Shown one piece after another: positions 8,332-17,207 of a DNA stretch of 64,000 nt. Each line of letters starts with the position of its first letter. The first letter of the stretch is position 1. Under the pieces are notes generated by a model that made no database searches, was not told where the DNA came from, and saw only the letters and a list, made by a program, of their open reading frames with translations. The position numbers and the translations under genes were made by a program. Origin of the DNA: Rhodothermales bacterium (GTDB lineage: Bacteria; Bacteroidota; Rhodothermia; Rhodothermales; Bin80); contig JANQES010000011.1 of NCBI GenBank assembly GCA_028278205.1, positions 1-64,000 on the forward strand, written 5' to 3'.

Positions 8332-9723
8332 ATGACCCTTTCCCGGCGGCACTTTCTTCAAACCTCGGCAGCGTTTGCCCTCGGCTTTTCCGGACTTCAG
8401 ACGCTCTTCGGCTGCGGCGACGACGCCGGCATCCCAAACACGCGGGCGATCTCTGAGCGCTTCGGCCCGCTTCAGCGGGATCCGAACAAGATTCTGGATC
8501 TGCCGCAGGGCTTCTCCTACCAGATCATCTCGCGCGCTGGCGAGCAGATGACCGACGGCTTCTTCGTGCCTGTCGCCCACGACGGCATGGCCGCTTTTGA
8601 GGGACCCGACGGCCTCACCCTGGTCGTCCGAAACCACGAGGTTAATCTCGGTACGGCTGCCGAGCGAGGCCCGTTCGGCGCAAACAACGAACTCCTCAGC
8701 TGGCTCAGCCCGGACGACCTCTACGACGCCGGGCACAACGGCCAGCCGTGCCTGGGCGGCACCACAACGCTCGTCTACGACACCCGCGCCCAACGCCTCG
8801 TCCGTCATCATCTGAGCCTGGCCGGCACCCTGCGCAACTGCGCCGGCGGCCCGACGCCCTGGAACACGTGGATCACGTGCGAAGAGACCGTCCAACGCGC
8901 CGACGACCGGTGCCTGCACGACCACGGCTATCCGTTCGAAGTGCCGGCTTCGGCCACGCCGGGGCTGGCCCGGCCCGTGCCGCTGAAAGCGATGGGCCGT
9001 TTCAACCACGAGGCCGTGGCGGTAGACCCGGCCTCCGGCGTCGTCTATCAGACCGAAGATGCCGGCAACGGGCTCATCTACCGCTTCATCCCGAACACCC
9101 CGGAGCGGCTGGCCGAAGGCGGGCGGCTCCAGGCCCTCAGCGTCGTCGATCAGCCCAGCCTCGACACGCGCAACTGGGACGCGCCTGCCGTCACGCCCGG
9201 CACGACGCTCGCCACGCGATGGATCGACCTCGACGATATCGAGGCGCCGGATAACGATCTGCGCCTGCGCGGCTTCGACCAGGGCGCGGCGCGTTTTGCG
9301 CGGGGCGAGGGCATGTGGTACGGCAACGACGCCGTCTATTTTGCCTGCACTAACGGCGGCTCGGCCAAACGCGGCCAGATCTGGCGCTACCGCCCCAGCC
9401 CCGCCGAAGGCACCCCGGACGAAACCACCCAACCGGGCCGCCTCGACCTCTTCGTCGAACCCAACGACCCCGGCCTCGTCGATAACGCCGACAACCTGAC
9501 CGTGACGCCGTGGGGCGATCTGATCGTCTGCGAAGACGGATCGGGCGAGCAGTTCCTCGTCGGCATCACGCCCGAGGGCACGATCTACAAATTCGCCCAC
9601 AACGCCGTCAGCGACTCCGAACTCGCCGGGGCTACCTTCTCGCCCGACGGCACCACGCTCTTCGTCAACATCCAGGGCAACGGCCTGACGCTGGCCATCA
9701 CCGGGCCGTGGCAGGGTGCGTGA
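8320..9723 (+). CDS. PhoX/DUF839 family phosphatase-like protein, Tat-exported
   Basis: This 467-residue protein has a twin-arginine signal SRRHFLQ (Arg9-Arg10) followed by a hydrophobic stretch and LFGC (Cys32), which could be a Tat lipoprotein site. The remainder matches the DUF839/PhoX layout: a five-bladed propeller with RNHEVN, a GGTTT segment, FNHEAVAVDP, EDAGNGLIYRF and VCEDGSGEQF. Characterised PhoX enzymes are Ca2+/Fe3+ alkaline phosphatases; DUF839 proteins often lack proven activity. The start could also be the ATG at 8332. The first ATG lies inside a repeat array. Confidence 0.85.
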   Translation: MTQTMTLSRRHFLQTSAAFALGFSGLQTLFGCGDDAGIPNTRAISERFGPLQRDPNKILDLPQGFSYQIISRAGEQMTDGFFVPVAHDGMAAFEGPDGLTLVVRNHEVNLGTAAERGPFGANNELLSWLSPDDLYDAGHNGQPCLGGTTTLVYDTRAQRLVRHHLSLAGTLRNCAGGPTPWNTWITCEETVQRADDRCLHDHGYPFEVPASATPGLARPVPLKAMGRFNHEAVAVDPASGVVYQTEDAGNGLIYRFIPNTPERLAEGGRLQALSVVDQPSLDTRNWDAPAVTPGTTLATRWIDLDDIEAPDNDLRLRGFDQGAARFARGEGMWYGNDAVYFACTNGGSAKRGQIWRYRPSPAEGTPDETTQPGRLDLFVEPNDPGLVDNADNLTVTPWGDLIVCEDGSGEQFLVGITPEGTIYKFAHNAVSDSELAGATFSPDGTTLFVNIQGNGLTLAITGPWQGA

Positions 9724-9808
9724 AACGTGAAACGTCCTTATGTTAATGCCTCAACTTCGTACAACAACAAACAGGTGCGTTCAACGGCCATTGCTATATC
9801 TATAGAAG

Positions 9809-10681
9809 ATGGATTTCAAGTTGCCTGCGCTGCCGACGGCGCTGGCCGAGGTCATCAAGATCCAACGCGCGCCATCGCCCGACGTGGAGGCGCTCGTCGA
9901 AATCATCGAAAAAGACCCGGCGCTGGCGCTCTACGTGCTTCGGCAGATTAACTCGGCCTATTACGGGCTGCGCAAGGAAGTCAGCCAGATCAACCGCGCC
10001 GTGACGCTGTTGGGGTCGAAAAAGGTGTGTAATCTGGTGCTGGCGGCGGCGCTCAAGCAAACCTTTCCTGCCGTCAAAGGGCCGACGGCGCGCGCCATCT
10101 ATCAACACATCTTAAAAAACAGCATCGCCACGGCGGTCTTTTCGAGAGACCTGGCCGATCTTTTACATCTGTCGAGTGCGGAGACGGCGTTCACGGCGGG
10201 GCTGTTGCATCAAGTGGGGCGGCTCGTGCTGCTGTTTAATGCTGCCGATCACTACGTGCCGCTCTGGTACAAACGCATTCCACCGATGAAGCAGGTCTCG
10301 CTGGTGTCTCCGTTTCCCAAAGCCGAGCGAGATCGTTTCAAAACCGATTATCTACACCTCGGCGCGATGGCGCTGAAACGCTGGGGCCTGCCCGATGAAT
10401 TTGCAGCCATTGTGCAACGACTTCGCACGCTGGAGCTGGTGACCCAATCGCCCATCCGCATCCTCCCGCTGATCGTGGCGATTGGCCGGTCGGTGGCCGA
10501 AGGGATCTTCGAGCCGGAAGGGTACGGCTCTTTTGCCGCCTATGCCGTCAACGGGCGCCCGACGCTCTTGACGGCGCTGGCCCAGTCGCGCAACCTCACC
10601 GTCGAAGCCCTGGACGAATTTCTCGACAGCCGCCGCGAAGACGTCCAGGAATACGCGCAATCGCTGGTGCATCTGGCGTAG
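9809..10681 (+). CDS. HDOD domain protein
   Basis: This 290-residue soluble protein is covered at about residues 5-215 by an HDOD domain (LPALPTALAEV, then IIEKDPALALYVLRQINSAYYG and VTLLGSKKVCNLVL). HDOD is an HD-related regulatory fold without the HD metal residues, found in signalling proteins. There is no attached effector domain, so its partner is unknown. An AACGTGA-type repeat fragment lies just upstream. Confidence 0.85.
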   Translation: MDFKLPALPTALAEVIKIQRAPSPDVEALVEIIEKDPALALYVLRQINSAYYGLRKEVSQINRAVTLLGSKKVCNLVLAAALKQTFPAVKGPTARAIYQHILKNSIATAVFSRDLADLLHLSSAETAFTAGLLHQVGRLVLLFNAADHYVPLWYKRIPPMKQVSLVSPFPKAERDRFKTDYLHLGAMALKRWGLPDEFAAIVQRLRTLELVTQSPIRILPLIVAIGRSVAEGIFEPEGYGSFAAYAVNGRPTLLTALAQSRNLTVEALDEFLDSRREDVQEYAQSLVHLA

Positions 10682-10744
10682 GCTGCTAAACGTGACGGAG
10701 GAAGATTTTTGCTGCGTTGCGCTTTGCAGAAGGCTTGCATATCG

Positions 10745-10820
10745 GTCATGAGTCATGGGTCATGAGTCACGAGTTTTTTTTGTCCTCATCACTCATGACG
10801 CATGACGCATGACCCATGAC
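10745..10820. repeat. CATGRGT heptamer inverted pair, copy 1
   Basis: Left arm 10745-10773 (GTCATGAGTCATGGGTCATG...) and right arm 10787-10820 (...ACTCATGACGCATGACGC) are inverted arrays of 7-nt units around a T-rich loop. Paired, they could form a long imperfect hairpin. They follow the HDOD gene. Confidence 0.85.
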
Positions 10821-10867
10821 ATCCGCCATCTCTTCACCGTAACAGAGTCTCAACCATCGCTTATTCA

Positions 10868-10900
10868 TTTGAACCAAAAGTCATCAAAAGGGTATCTTGG
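10868..10900 (+). promoter_or_regulatory. Candidate Bacteroidota-type promoter
   Basis: TTTG (10868-10871), a 21-nt spacer, then TATCTTGG (10893-10900) fits the Bacteroidota TTTG / TAnnTTTG promoter with one mismatch in the -7 box. The ATG of the next gene is only 6 nt downstream, so the transcript would be leaderless or nearly so. Only sequence similarity supports it. Confidence 0.3.
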
Positions 10901-10906
10901 CGTGTT

Positions 10907-13036
10907 ATGGACATCTCCTCGACATCCTCCGAGACGACAACCAACCTCTCTGGCGAACCGACCGGCCTGCTCGATCTCTCCGTAGTCATCGTTAATTATA
11001 ACGTGCGGGAGTTTCTTGAGCAGGCCTTGCGGGCCGTCGAACGCGCCAGCGCCAGGCTCAACGTCGAAATTTTTGTGGTCGATAATAATTCGGTGGATCG
11101 GTCGGTGGAGATGGTGCGGGCCCACTTCCCCAACGTACACGTCATCGCCAACGAGCACAACGTCGGGTTTGGATCGGCCAACAACCAGGCTATTCGGCAG
11201 GCGCGCGGGCGGTATTTGCTGATCCTCAACCCGGACACCATCGTCCAGGAAGACACGCTCTCGACGCTCGTGGCTTTCATGGACGCCCACCCCGAAGCCG
11301 GCGCCGCCGGGTGCCAGATCCTCAACCCGGACGGCTCGTTCGCCCCGGAGAGCCGGCGGTCTTTTCCCACGCCGAAAGTGGCTTTCTTCCGGATGACGGG
11401 CCTGAGCCGTCTGTTCCCCAAAAGCCGCCTCTTCGGCCAGTACAACCTGACCTATCTGCCCATCGACGCCGAGACCGAGATCGATGCACTCAGTGGGGCC
11501 TGTATGCTCGTGCGCCGCGCCGCGCTGAAGCATTCCAAAGAAGAATACGACGCCTTAAAGGCCGCTAACGGATCGCCCAAAGAACCAATCCAAAATCCCC
11601 AATCCAAAATCCAAAATCCTACGGGAGCGGGGCTGTTCGACGAGAGTTTTTTCATGTACGGCGAAGACCTGGACCTGTGCTACCGCATCCAGCAAGCCGG
11701 GTGGAAAATCTATTACACGCCCGATACCCAGATCATCCATTACAAGGGCGAGAGCACCAAGAAAAGCGAACTGCGCTACGTCAAGCTCTTCTACGGGGCG
11801 ATGCTGCGTTTTGCCGAGAAACACATGCAGCATCGGTATCCCCGGCTGTTTCTGTGGATGATGCGCCTGGGCGTGGTGGTGCGCGCCAGCCTGACGGTGC
11901 TGGCCAACGCGCTGCGTCGTATGGGTGCGCCGTTGCTCGATCTGGTGCTCATAGCCGCGCTGGTGATCGGCCTGGGCGTGTGGCGGTCCGGGGAAACCGA
12001 CGTGGGGTTCACGACGCTGTTTTACTGGATGGTGGCGCCCGGCTACGCCCTCATCACCGTGACGGCCATCGGCGCGTTGGGAGGCTACCGAGGCCGCCGC
12101 CGCAACCGCTCCGGGCCGGCGTGGATCGGTACGGGGCTGGCGCTGCTGATCATCTCGGCGGCGTCGTTCTTCGTCAAAGACATCGCGTTTTCGCGGCTGG
12201 TGGTTTTTGCCAGTTTTCCGATTGGCGCCACGATGCTGTCGGTGTTGCGGATGCTGCGGCGGAAGCGTCGCCGGGGCATCCGGCAGGCGCTCTTCGTCGG
12301 GCAGGCCGGCGAAGCGCTTCGGCTGCAGCACATGTTGACGGGCCAGTCGCCGGCGCCGTTCGAACTCGTCGGCTACATCACGCCCGCAGCCGGGCCGGAG
12401 TTGGAGGCCGCGCCGAACCTGCCGTGCCTGGGCACGCTGCATCACCTGCGCGATCTGGTGCGCCTGCGCCGGCTCGAAGATGTGATCTTCGCCGCCGCCG
12501 ACCTGACCAACCAGACCATCTTCACGCTGATGCAGCGCCTGCAAGGATTACCGACGCAAACGCGCATCCTGGCTGAAGACCGCGAGCACGTCATCGGCAA
12601 AGCGTCGATCGACGATCTGTCTACGCCGTCGCTCATCGAGGCCGAGGAGGCTCTCGGCACGCCCCGAAGCCCGACGACGCGGCGTGTGTTCGAGAGTGCT
12701 GCCGCCTTGCTGGGCATGGCCGGTCATCCCTTCGCCAGCCTGATGGCGTGGTTCCAGGGCGAGGAGTCGTTCTGGCATCGTCTGGCGCAACGGACGCGGC
12801 TGTGGCCGGAGGTCTTAAAAGGCCGCCAGTCGCTCGTCGGCTATCGCCCCGCCGACCCGTTCCACCCGCCGCCGGAGTGGAAGCTCCAACCGGGCGTCTT
12901 CGCCGTCACCGATACGCTCGGACGCAGTCTGATGACGCCCGAAGAAGCCGATCAGGCCTACTGGTTCTATGTCAGAAATCAGTCGGCCTTCTTAGATTGG
13001 ATCATCGTCATGCGCGCCATCCGCGCTCTGCGGTAA
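10907..13036 (+). CDS. GT2 glycosyltransferase fused to a degenerate sugar-phosphate transferase
   Basis: This 709-residue fusion begins with a family 2 glycosyltransferase at about residues 24-290 (VVIVNYNVREFLEQAL, LILNPDTI, FFMYGEDLDLCYRI), like rhamnosyltransferases of O-antigen assembly. About four membrane segments follow (345-450), then a Rossmann-like domain (about 465-560). The tail resembles the end of polyprenyl glycosylphosphotransferases (VLKGRQSLVGYRPADP, then YWFYVRNQSAFLDW) but lacks the catalytic KRxxD and SLDELPQ core. Residues 224-238 are encoded by AATCCAA-type heptamers inserted in frame between the LSGACMLVRR block and GLFDESFF. It probably acts in exopolysaccharide or LPS synthesis at the inner membrane. 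Confidence 0.83.
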   Translation: MDISSTSSETTTNLSGEPTGLLDLSVVIVNYNVREFLEQALRAVERASARLNVEIFVVDNNSVDRSVEMVRAHFPNVHVIANEHNVGFGSANNQAIRQARGRYLLILNPDTIVQEDTLSTLVAFMDAHPEAGAAGCQILNPDGSFAPESRRSFPTPKVAFFRMTGLSRLFPKSRLFGQYNLTYLPIDAETEIDALSGACMLVRRAALKHSKEEYDALKAANGSPKEPIQNPQSKIQNPTGAGLFDESFFMYGEDLDLCYRIQQAGWKIYYTPDTQIIHYKGESTKKSELRYVKLFYGAMLRFAEKHMQHRYPRLFLWMMRLGVVVRASLTVLANALRRMGAPLLDLVLIAALVIGLGVWRSGETDVGFTTLFYWMVAPGYALITVTAIGALGGYRGRRRNRSGPAWIGTGLALLIISAASFFVKDIAFSRLVVFASFPIGATMLSVLRMLRRKRRRGIRQALFVGQAGEALRLQHMLTGQSPAPFELVGYITPAAGPELEAAPNLPCLGTLHHLRDLVRLRRLEDVIFAAADLTNQTIFTLMQRLQGLPTQTRILAEDREHVIGKASIDDLSTPSLIEAEEALGTPRSPTTRRVFESAAALLGMAGHPFASLMAWFQGEESFWHRLAQRTRLWPEVLKGRQSLVGYRPADPFHPPPEWKLQPGVFAVTDTLGRSLMTPEEADQAYWFYVRNQSAFLDWIIVMRAIRALR
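11577..11621 (+). repeat. AATCCAA heptamers inside the glycosyltransferase gene
   Basis: About six heptamer units (CAATCCAAAATCCCCAATCC and onward) lie in frame in the coding sequence and add the residues PIQNPQSKIQNP. Only one orientation is present. Confidence 0.85.
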
Positions 13037-13147
13037 GGGAAATGGGCAAATAGGCAAAAGAGGCAAATAAGCAAAGGGAAACAAACGCACCCTTGCCATT
13101 TGCCCATTTGCCCTTTGCCGTTTTTTCCCATTTGCCCATTTGCCCTC
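13037..13147. repeat. GGGCAAAT heptamer inverted pair
   Basis: The left arm (about 13037-13080) has units GGGCAAA/AGGCAAA and the right arm (about 13090-13146) has their inverse TTGCCCA/TTGCCCT. The arms fill almost the whole spacer between the glycosyltransferase fusion and accA. Confidence 0.85.
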
Positions 13148-13155
13148 AACCCAAC

Positions 13156-14181
13156 ATGGCCAACCCGCTTTCAAAATATCTGTTGGATTTCGAGAAGCCG
13201 CTGGTCGAGCTTGAACAAAAGCTCGACGAGATGCGCACGGTCGATACCGGACGGCCCGACGTCGATCTCTCGGAAGAGATTGCCGCGCTCGAAGCCCGCG
13301 TCGAGGAACTGCGCGCGTCGATCTATCGCAATCTGACGCGGTGGCAGCGGGTGCAAATCGCCCGGCATCCGCTGCGGCCCTACACGCTCAACTACATCGA
13401 AGCGCTCACCGACGGCTTCGTGGAAATGCGCGGCGACCGGGCCTTCGGCGACGATCCGGCCATCGTCGGCGGCTTTGCCACGTTCCGGGGAGCCGCCTAC
13501 GGCCACCGCGACCGCACGGTCCTGATCCTGGGTCATCAGAAAGGACGCGACACGAAGAGCCGCAAATATCGCCGCTTCGGGATGCCCAACCCGGAAGGCT
13601 ACCGCAAGGCGCTGCGTCTGATGAAAATGGCCGCCAAGTTCAACAAGCCCGTCATCACGCTGCTCGACACGCCGGGCGCCTATCCGGGCATGGAAGCCGA
13701 AGAACGCGGGCAGGCCGAGGCTATCGCGCGCAATCTCTTTGAGATGGCACGCCTGCCGGCGCCCATCATCGTGGTCGTCATCGGCGAGGGGGCCTCCGGC
13801 GGCGCGCTCGGCATCGGCGTGGGCGATCGCGTGTTGATGCTCGAAAACGCCTGGTATTCGGTGATCGCCCCCGAAAGCTGCTCGTCGATCCTGTGGCGTT
13901 CCTGGGATTACAAGGAAGAAGCCGCCCGCGCGCTTAAACTCACGGCCCCCGATCTCATCAAGGTCGGCATCATCGACGCCATCGTGCCCGAACCCACCGG
14001 CGGCGCCCATCGCAACCCGGAAGCCGCCTTCGATGCCGTCGGCAACGCCATCGCCGGCGTCCTCAACCAGCTCGACGCCCTGCCCACCGCCGACCTGCTC
14101 GAAACCCGCCTCGAAAAGTTCGACCAGATGGGCGTCTTCGAAGAAGCCCGGCTCGACGGCAACGGGCAACGGGTTTCGTGA
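13156..14181 (+). CDS. accA: Acetyl-CoA carboxylase carboxyltransferase subunit alpha
   Basis: At 341 residues this has a normal AccA length. Its N-terminal coiled helix ([16 protein letters not shown]) is characteristic, and the crotonase-fold core includes [14 protein letters not shown], the GHQKGRDTK substrate loop, [19 protein letters not shown] and [13 protein letters not shown]. AccA with AccD transfers the carboxyl from biotin to acetyl-CoA to give malonyl-CoA, the first step of fatty-acid synthesis. accD is not in the window. The start at [12 protein letters not shown] is chosen because upstream in-frame residues come from the repeat array. Confidence 0.97.
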   Translation: MANPLSKYLLDFEKPLVELEQKLDEMRTVDTGRPDVDLSEEIAALEARVEELRASIYRNLTRWQRVQIARHPLRPYTLNYIEALTDGFVEMRGDRAFGDDPAIVGGFATFRGAAYGHRDRTVLILGHQKGRDTKSRKYRRFGMPNPEGYRKALRLMKMAAKFNKPVITLLDTPGAYPGMEAEERGQAEAIARNLFEMARLPAPIIVVVIGEGASGGALGIGVGDRVLMLENAWYSVIAPESCSSILWRSWDYKEEAARALKLTAPDLIKVGIIDAIVPEPTGGAHRNPEAAFDAVGNAIAGVLNQLDALPTADLLETRLEKFDQMGVFEEARLDGNGQRVS

Positions 14182-14183
14182 GG

Positions 14184-14340
14184 AATTTTGGATTTTAGAT
14201 TTTGGATTTTGGATTGTTATCCTCCACGAGAATCAACAAACGAAAAAGCTGCGCCGGTTGATAAAGGCAGCGCTTTAATGGTTGTTGAAAACCAATCCTC
14301 CACTTACCAATCCAAAATCCGCAATCCGCAATCCAAAATC
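14184..14340. repeat. AATCCAA-type composite inverted element, copy 2
   Basis: Left arm 14184-14216, core with AACGAAAAAGCTGCGCCGGT, and right arm 14308-14340 in which two units have changed to GCAATCC. It begins 3 nt after the accA stop and ends 7 nt before the next ATG. Confidence 0.85.
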
Positions 14341-14346
14341 TGAACA

Positions 14347-14775
14347 ATGTACAGCTACATCTACCGCCACCGGGTGCGCTATCGGGAATGCGACCCGATG
14401 GGCATCGTCTATCACACACACTACCTCGACTATTTCGAAGCGGCGCGGACCGAAGCGTTGCGCGCGATGGGGCTGGCGTATAAGACCGTCGAAGCCCGGG
14501 GCCTGTTCATGCCAGTGATCGATCTGGCGCTCGAATACAAACGCCCGGCCTACTACGACGACCTGCTGGAGATCGACACCCACTTCGACACCGTCCCGCG
14601 TGTGCGCGTGCCCATTGGCTATGAAGTCCGCCGCGCGGGCGAGGCGGATCTCCTGGTCAAAGGCCACGTCACGCTCTGTTTCTTCGACCGGGAACGCGGC
14701 CAACCCATCGGCGCCCCCGCCGCCATCCGCGCCCTCTTCGAACGCGCGATGAATGGGACGGGTGGGGGTGAATAG
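14347..14775 (+). CDS. YbgC-like acyl-CoA thioesterase (4HBT)
   Basis: This 142-residue single hotdog domain has the catalytic Asp16 in the signature RECDPMGIVYHTHYLDYFE, the hallmark of the 4-hydroxybenzoyl-CoA thioesterase/YbgC family. Such enzymes cleave short-chain or aromatic acyl-CoA; YbgC in Gram-negatives is often linked to Tol-Pal, but no tol genes are near here. Its place after accA suggests an acyl-CoA role, although the repeat element between them argues against a simple operon. Confidence 0.9.
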   Translation: MYSYIYRHRVRYRECDPMGIVYHTHYLDYFEAARTEALRAMGLAYKTVEARGLFMPVIDLALEYKRPAYYDDLLEIDTHFDTVPRVRVPIGYEVRRAGEADLLVKGHVTLCFFDRERGQPIGAPAAIRALFERAMNGTGGGE

Positions 14776-14824
14776 CTTCGGAGGTTTGTCTCACCGTTTC
14801 ACGTTGGTCGAAGGTTGCGTTGAT

Positions 14825-14900
14825 CGAGAGGGGGAGAGGGAGAAAGGGAGATTTTTTTCCTCACCCATTCGCCCTCTCTCCCTTTCCTCCTTTCCCTCCT
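14825..14900. repeat. GGGAGA-type inverted pair, copy 1
   Basis: A purine-rich left arm (GAGAGGGGGAGAGGGAGAAA, 14825-14850) and a pyrimidine-rich right arm (CCCTCTCTCCCTTTCCTCC, to about 14900) flank a short T-rich centre, upstream of nadC. The arms are complementary with mismatches. Confidence 0.75.
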
Positions 14901-14928
14901 ACATTTAAAAATACGCTAGCGCTCCCTC

Positions 14929-15840
14929 ATGCAGAACGTAGCTCGAAGCGCCCTCCCGCCCTACCTCACGCAAGACCTCCTCAACGACCTCATCGCCCGC
15001 GCGCTGGACGAAGACGTGGGCGCGGGCGACGTGACCACGCGGGCGACCGTCCCCCCGGAGACGACTGCCGAGGCGCACTTCCTGGCCAGGCAAGACGGCG
15101 TGCTGGCCGGGCTTCGGGTGGCCGACCACGTCTTCGCCGCCGTCGATGCGGCGCTCTCGGTCTCCTGGACGAAGGCCGACGGCGAGGCAGTGGCACGGGG
15201 CGAGGTCTTCGGCATGGTGCGCGGCAGCACGCGCAGCATCCTGGTTGCCGAGCGGCTGGCGCTCAACTTCATGCAGCGCATGAGCGGGATCGCGACGGTG
15301 ACGCGGCAGATGGTGGACGCCGCGCGCCCGCACGCGGCCCGTATCCTCGACACGCGCAAGACCGCACCGGGCCTCCGCCTGCTCGACAAGTGGGCCGTGC
15401 GGCTCGGCGGCGGCGAAAACCACCGCCTCGGCCTCTACGACATGATCCTGATCAAAGACAACCACATCGCCGCTGTCGGGGGGGTGCGCGCCGCCATCGA
15501 AGCAGCGCAGCGCTATCGCGAAAACGGCCCTGAAGACCTCCGCATCGAGATCGAAACCCGGACGCTCGACGAGGTCCGCGCCGTGCTCGATACCGGCGGG
15601 GTGGATGTCATTTTGCTCGATAACATGGTGGACGTCCGGCCCGACGGCAGCGTAGACACGAGCCGGTTGCAAGCTGCCGTGGCGCTCGTCGCCGGGCGCT
15701 TTGCCACCGAGGCGTCGGGCAACGTCCGGCTCGAAACCGTGCCTGCCATCGCTGCCACCGGCGTCGATTACATCTCCAGCGGCGCGCTGACGCATTCGGT
15801 AACGGCGCTGGATATCTCGTTGAAGATTGAATTGACTTGA
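14929..15840 (+). CDS. nadC: Nicotinate-nucleotide diphosphorylase (carboxylating)
   Basis: This 303-residue quinolinate phosphoribosyltransferase converts quinolinate and PRPP to nicotinate mononucleotide, CO2 and PPi in NAD synthesis. Signature segments are present in order: ALDEDVGAGDVTT, ERLALNFMQRMSGIAT, DTRKTAPGLRLLDKWAVRLGG, NHRLGLYDMILIKDNHI, and the C-terminal ATGVDYISSGALTHS. nadA and nadB are not in the window, but a PnuC-like transporter lies about 20 kb away. Confidence 0.96.
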   Translation: MQNVARSALPPYLTQDLLNDLIARALDEDVGAGDVTTRATVPPETTAEAHFLARQDGVLAGLRVADHVFAAVDAALSVSWTKADGEAVARGEVFGMVRGSTRSILVAERLALNFMQRMSGIATVTRQMVDAARPHAARILDTRKTAPGLRLLDKWAVRLGGGENHRLGLYDMILIKDNHIAAVGGVRAAIEAAQRYRENGPEDLRIEIETRTLDEVRAVLDTGGVDVILLDNMVDVRPDGSVDTSRLQAAVALVAGRFATEASGNVRLETVPAIAATGVDYISSGALTHSVTALDISLKIELT

Positions 15841-15869
15841 TGCCCTCCTTCCAGCGTCTTCAACATTAA

Positions 15870-15972
15870 GATGCTGAAGTGTTTGAGTGTTTGAGTGTTT
15901 TGGTGTTTTAGTTCTTCTAAATCAAAATCTTGAACACTATAATACTAAAACACTATAACACCAAAACACTTA
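15870..15972. repeat. TGTTTTRG octamer inverted pair, copy 1
   Basis: The left arm has 8-nt units TGTTTGAG, TGTTTTGG and TGTTTTAG. The right arm (about 15932-15970) has the inverse units AACACTAT, AATACTAA and AACACCAA, ending AACACTTAACTCCC. A second copy is at 34009-34100 and ends almost identically. Confidence 0.85.
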
Positions 15973-15978
15973 ACTCCC

Positions 15979-17112
15979 TTGACACCCACCCTCATCTACC
16001 ACCCCGATTACCGAACCTACGACTTCGGGCCGGCGCATCCATTTAGCCCGATGCGCAATGCGATTTTGGTGGATTTGCTGGAGGCGCTCGGCGCGTTGCC
16101 TGGCTTCGTCGAGCCGGTGGCCGCTACCCGCGACGAGGTGTTGGGGATTCATAGCAAGGCGTTCGTCGAACAGGTGGAGGCGGCCTCGCGGGGAGCGACC
16201 CGCCTCAACGCCCGGCACTACGGCCTCGACACGGGCGACGTGCCGGTGTTTGCAGGGATGGACGCGGCCACGCGCCTGCTCATCGGCGGCACGCTGCACG
16301 GCGCCAAGATGATAGCCGCCGGGCAGGCCTGCCGCGTGCTCCAACTCGGCGGCGGCCTTCATCACGCACAACGCGCATTGGCCGCCGGCTTCTGCGTCTA
16401 CAACGATCCCGCCCTCGCCATCCATCACCTGCGCCGGCAAGGACTGCGCGTAGCCTATCTCGACATCGACGTCCACCACGGCGACGGCGTGCAATGGATC
16501 CACTACGACGAGCCCGACGTGATGACCATCAGCCTGCACGAGTCGGGGCGGTTTCTCTTCCCCGGCACCGGGTTTGTGCATGAACTCGGCGAGAACGACG
16601 GCAAGGGATTCAAGCTGAACGTGCCGCTGCAACCCTACACGCACGATGCGAGCTACCTCGACGTCTTCGAGCGCGTGGTGCCGCATGCGTTGACGTGGTT
16701 TCAGCCCAACGCAATCGTCGTCGAGTGCGGCGCCGACGCCCACACCGCCGATCCGCTGGCGCATCTGTTGCTCACCACCCATGCCTACGAAACGCTCTTC
16801 CGCCGCATCCTGACCCTGGCCGATGAACTCGCCGAAGGACGCATCGTGCTCCACCTCGGCGGCGGCTACAACCTCGACGCCACCGTCCGCATCTGGGCGA
16901 TGCTGGCCCTGATCGTCCAAAACCGCGACCTCCCGGACCGGCTGCCGGAGGCCTGGCTCGACCGCTGGAAACACCGCCTCGGGCAATCGCTCACGCCCAC
17001 CCTCCACGACGCCGAACGCAACGTCGCCCTGGCGCACCCGGAGGCCGTCGAACAACAAAACCGGCAACAAAGCCAACACCTGCTAGAGCTGGCCGCGCCG
17101 TACTGGCGATGA
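15979..17112 (+). CDS. AcuC/HDAC-like deacetylase
   Basis: This 377-residue arginase/deacetylase-fold protein shows the class I HDAC landmarks: GGGLHHAQ, CVYNDPALAI, LDIDVHHGDGVQ (metal Asp/His) and ECGADAHTADPL (metal Asp). AcuC-type bacterial members deacetylate acetyl-CoA synthetase or small amides; which applies here is unknown. The start must be TTG at 15979 because the first ATG in frame would remove the LIYHPDYRTYDFG segment needed for the fold. The TTG follows an octamer repeat arm by a few bases. Confidence 0.88.
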   Translation: MTPTLIYHPDYRTYDFGPAHPFSPMRNAILVDLLEALGALPGFVEPVAATRDEVLGIHSKAFVEQVEAASRGATRLNARHYGLDTGDVPVFAGMDAATRLLIGGTLHGAKMIAAGQACRVLQLGGGLHHAQRALAAGFCVYNDPALAIHHLRRQGLRVAYLDIDVHHGDGVQWIHYDEPDVMTISLHESGRFLFPGTGFVHELGENDGKGFKLNVPLQPYTHDASYLDVFERVVPHALTWFQPNAIVVECGADAHTADPLAHLLLTTHAYETLFRRILTLADELAEGRIVLHLGGGYNLDATVRIWAMLALIVQNRDLPDRLPEAWLDRWKHRLGQSLTPTLHDAERNVALAHPEAVEQQNRQQSQHLLELAAPYWR

Positions 17113-17120
17113 TTTTTAAG

Positions 17121-17207
17121 GGTCATGGGTCATTTGTCATGGGTCATGAGTGTTTTGTTCTTCACCCATGACTCATGACCCATGACCCATGACTCATGAC
17201 TCATGAC
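17121..17207. repeat. CATGRGT heptamer inverted pair, copy 2
   Basis: Left arm 17121-17151 and right arm 17163-17207 repeat GGTCATGGGTCAT and CCCATGACTCATGAC. The last ATG of the right arm (17203) is the likely start codon of the following gene. Confidence 0.85.

Noticed and set aside
10745..10820. CRISPR-like appearance of regularly repeated units
   Set aside because: Units are 7 nt with no spacers, and arms are inverted; there are no cas genes.
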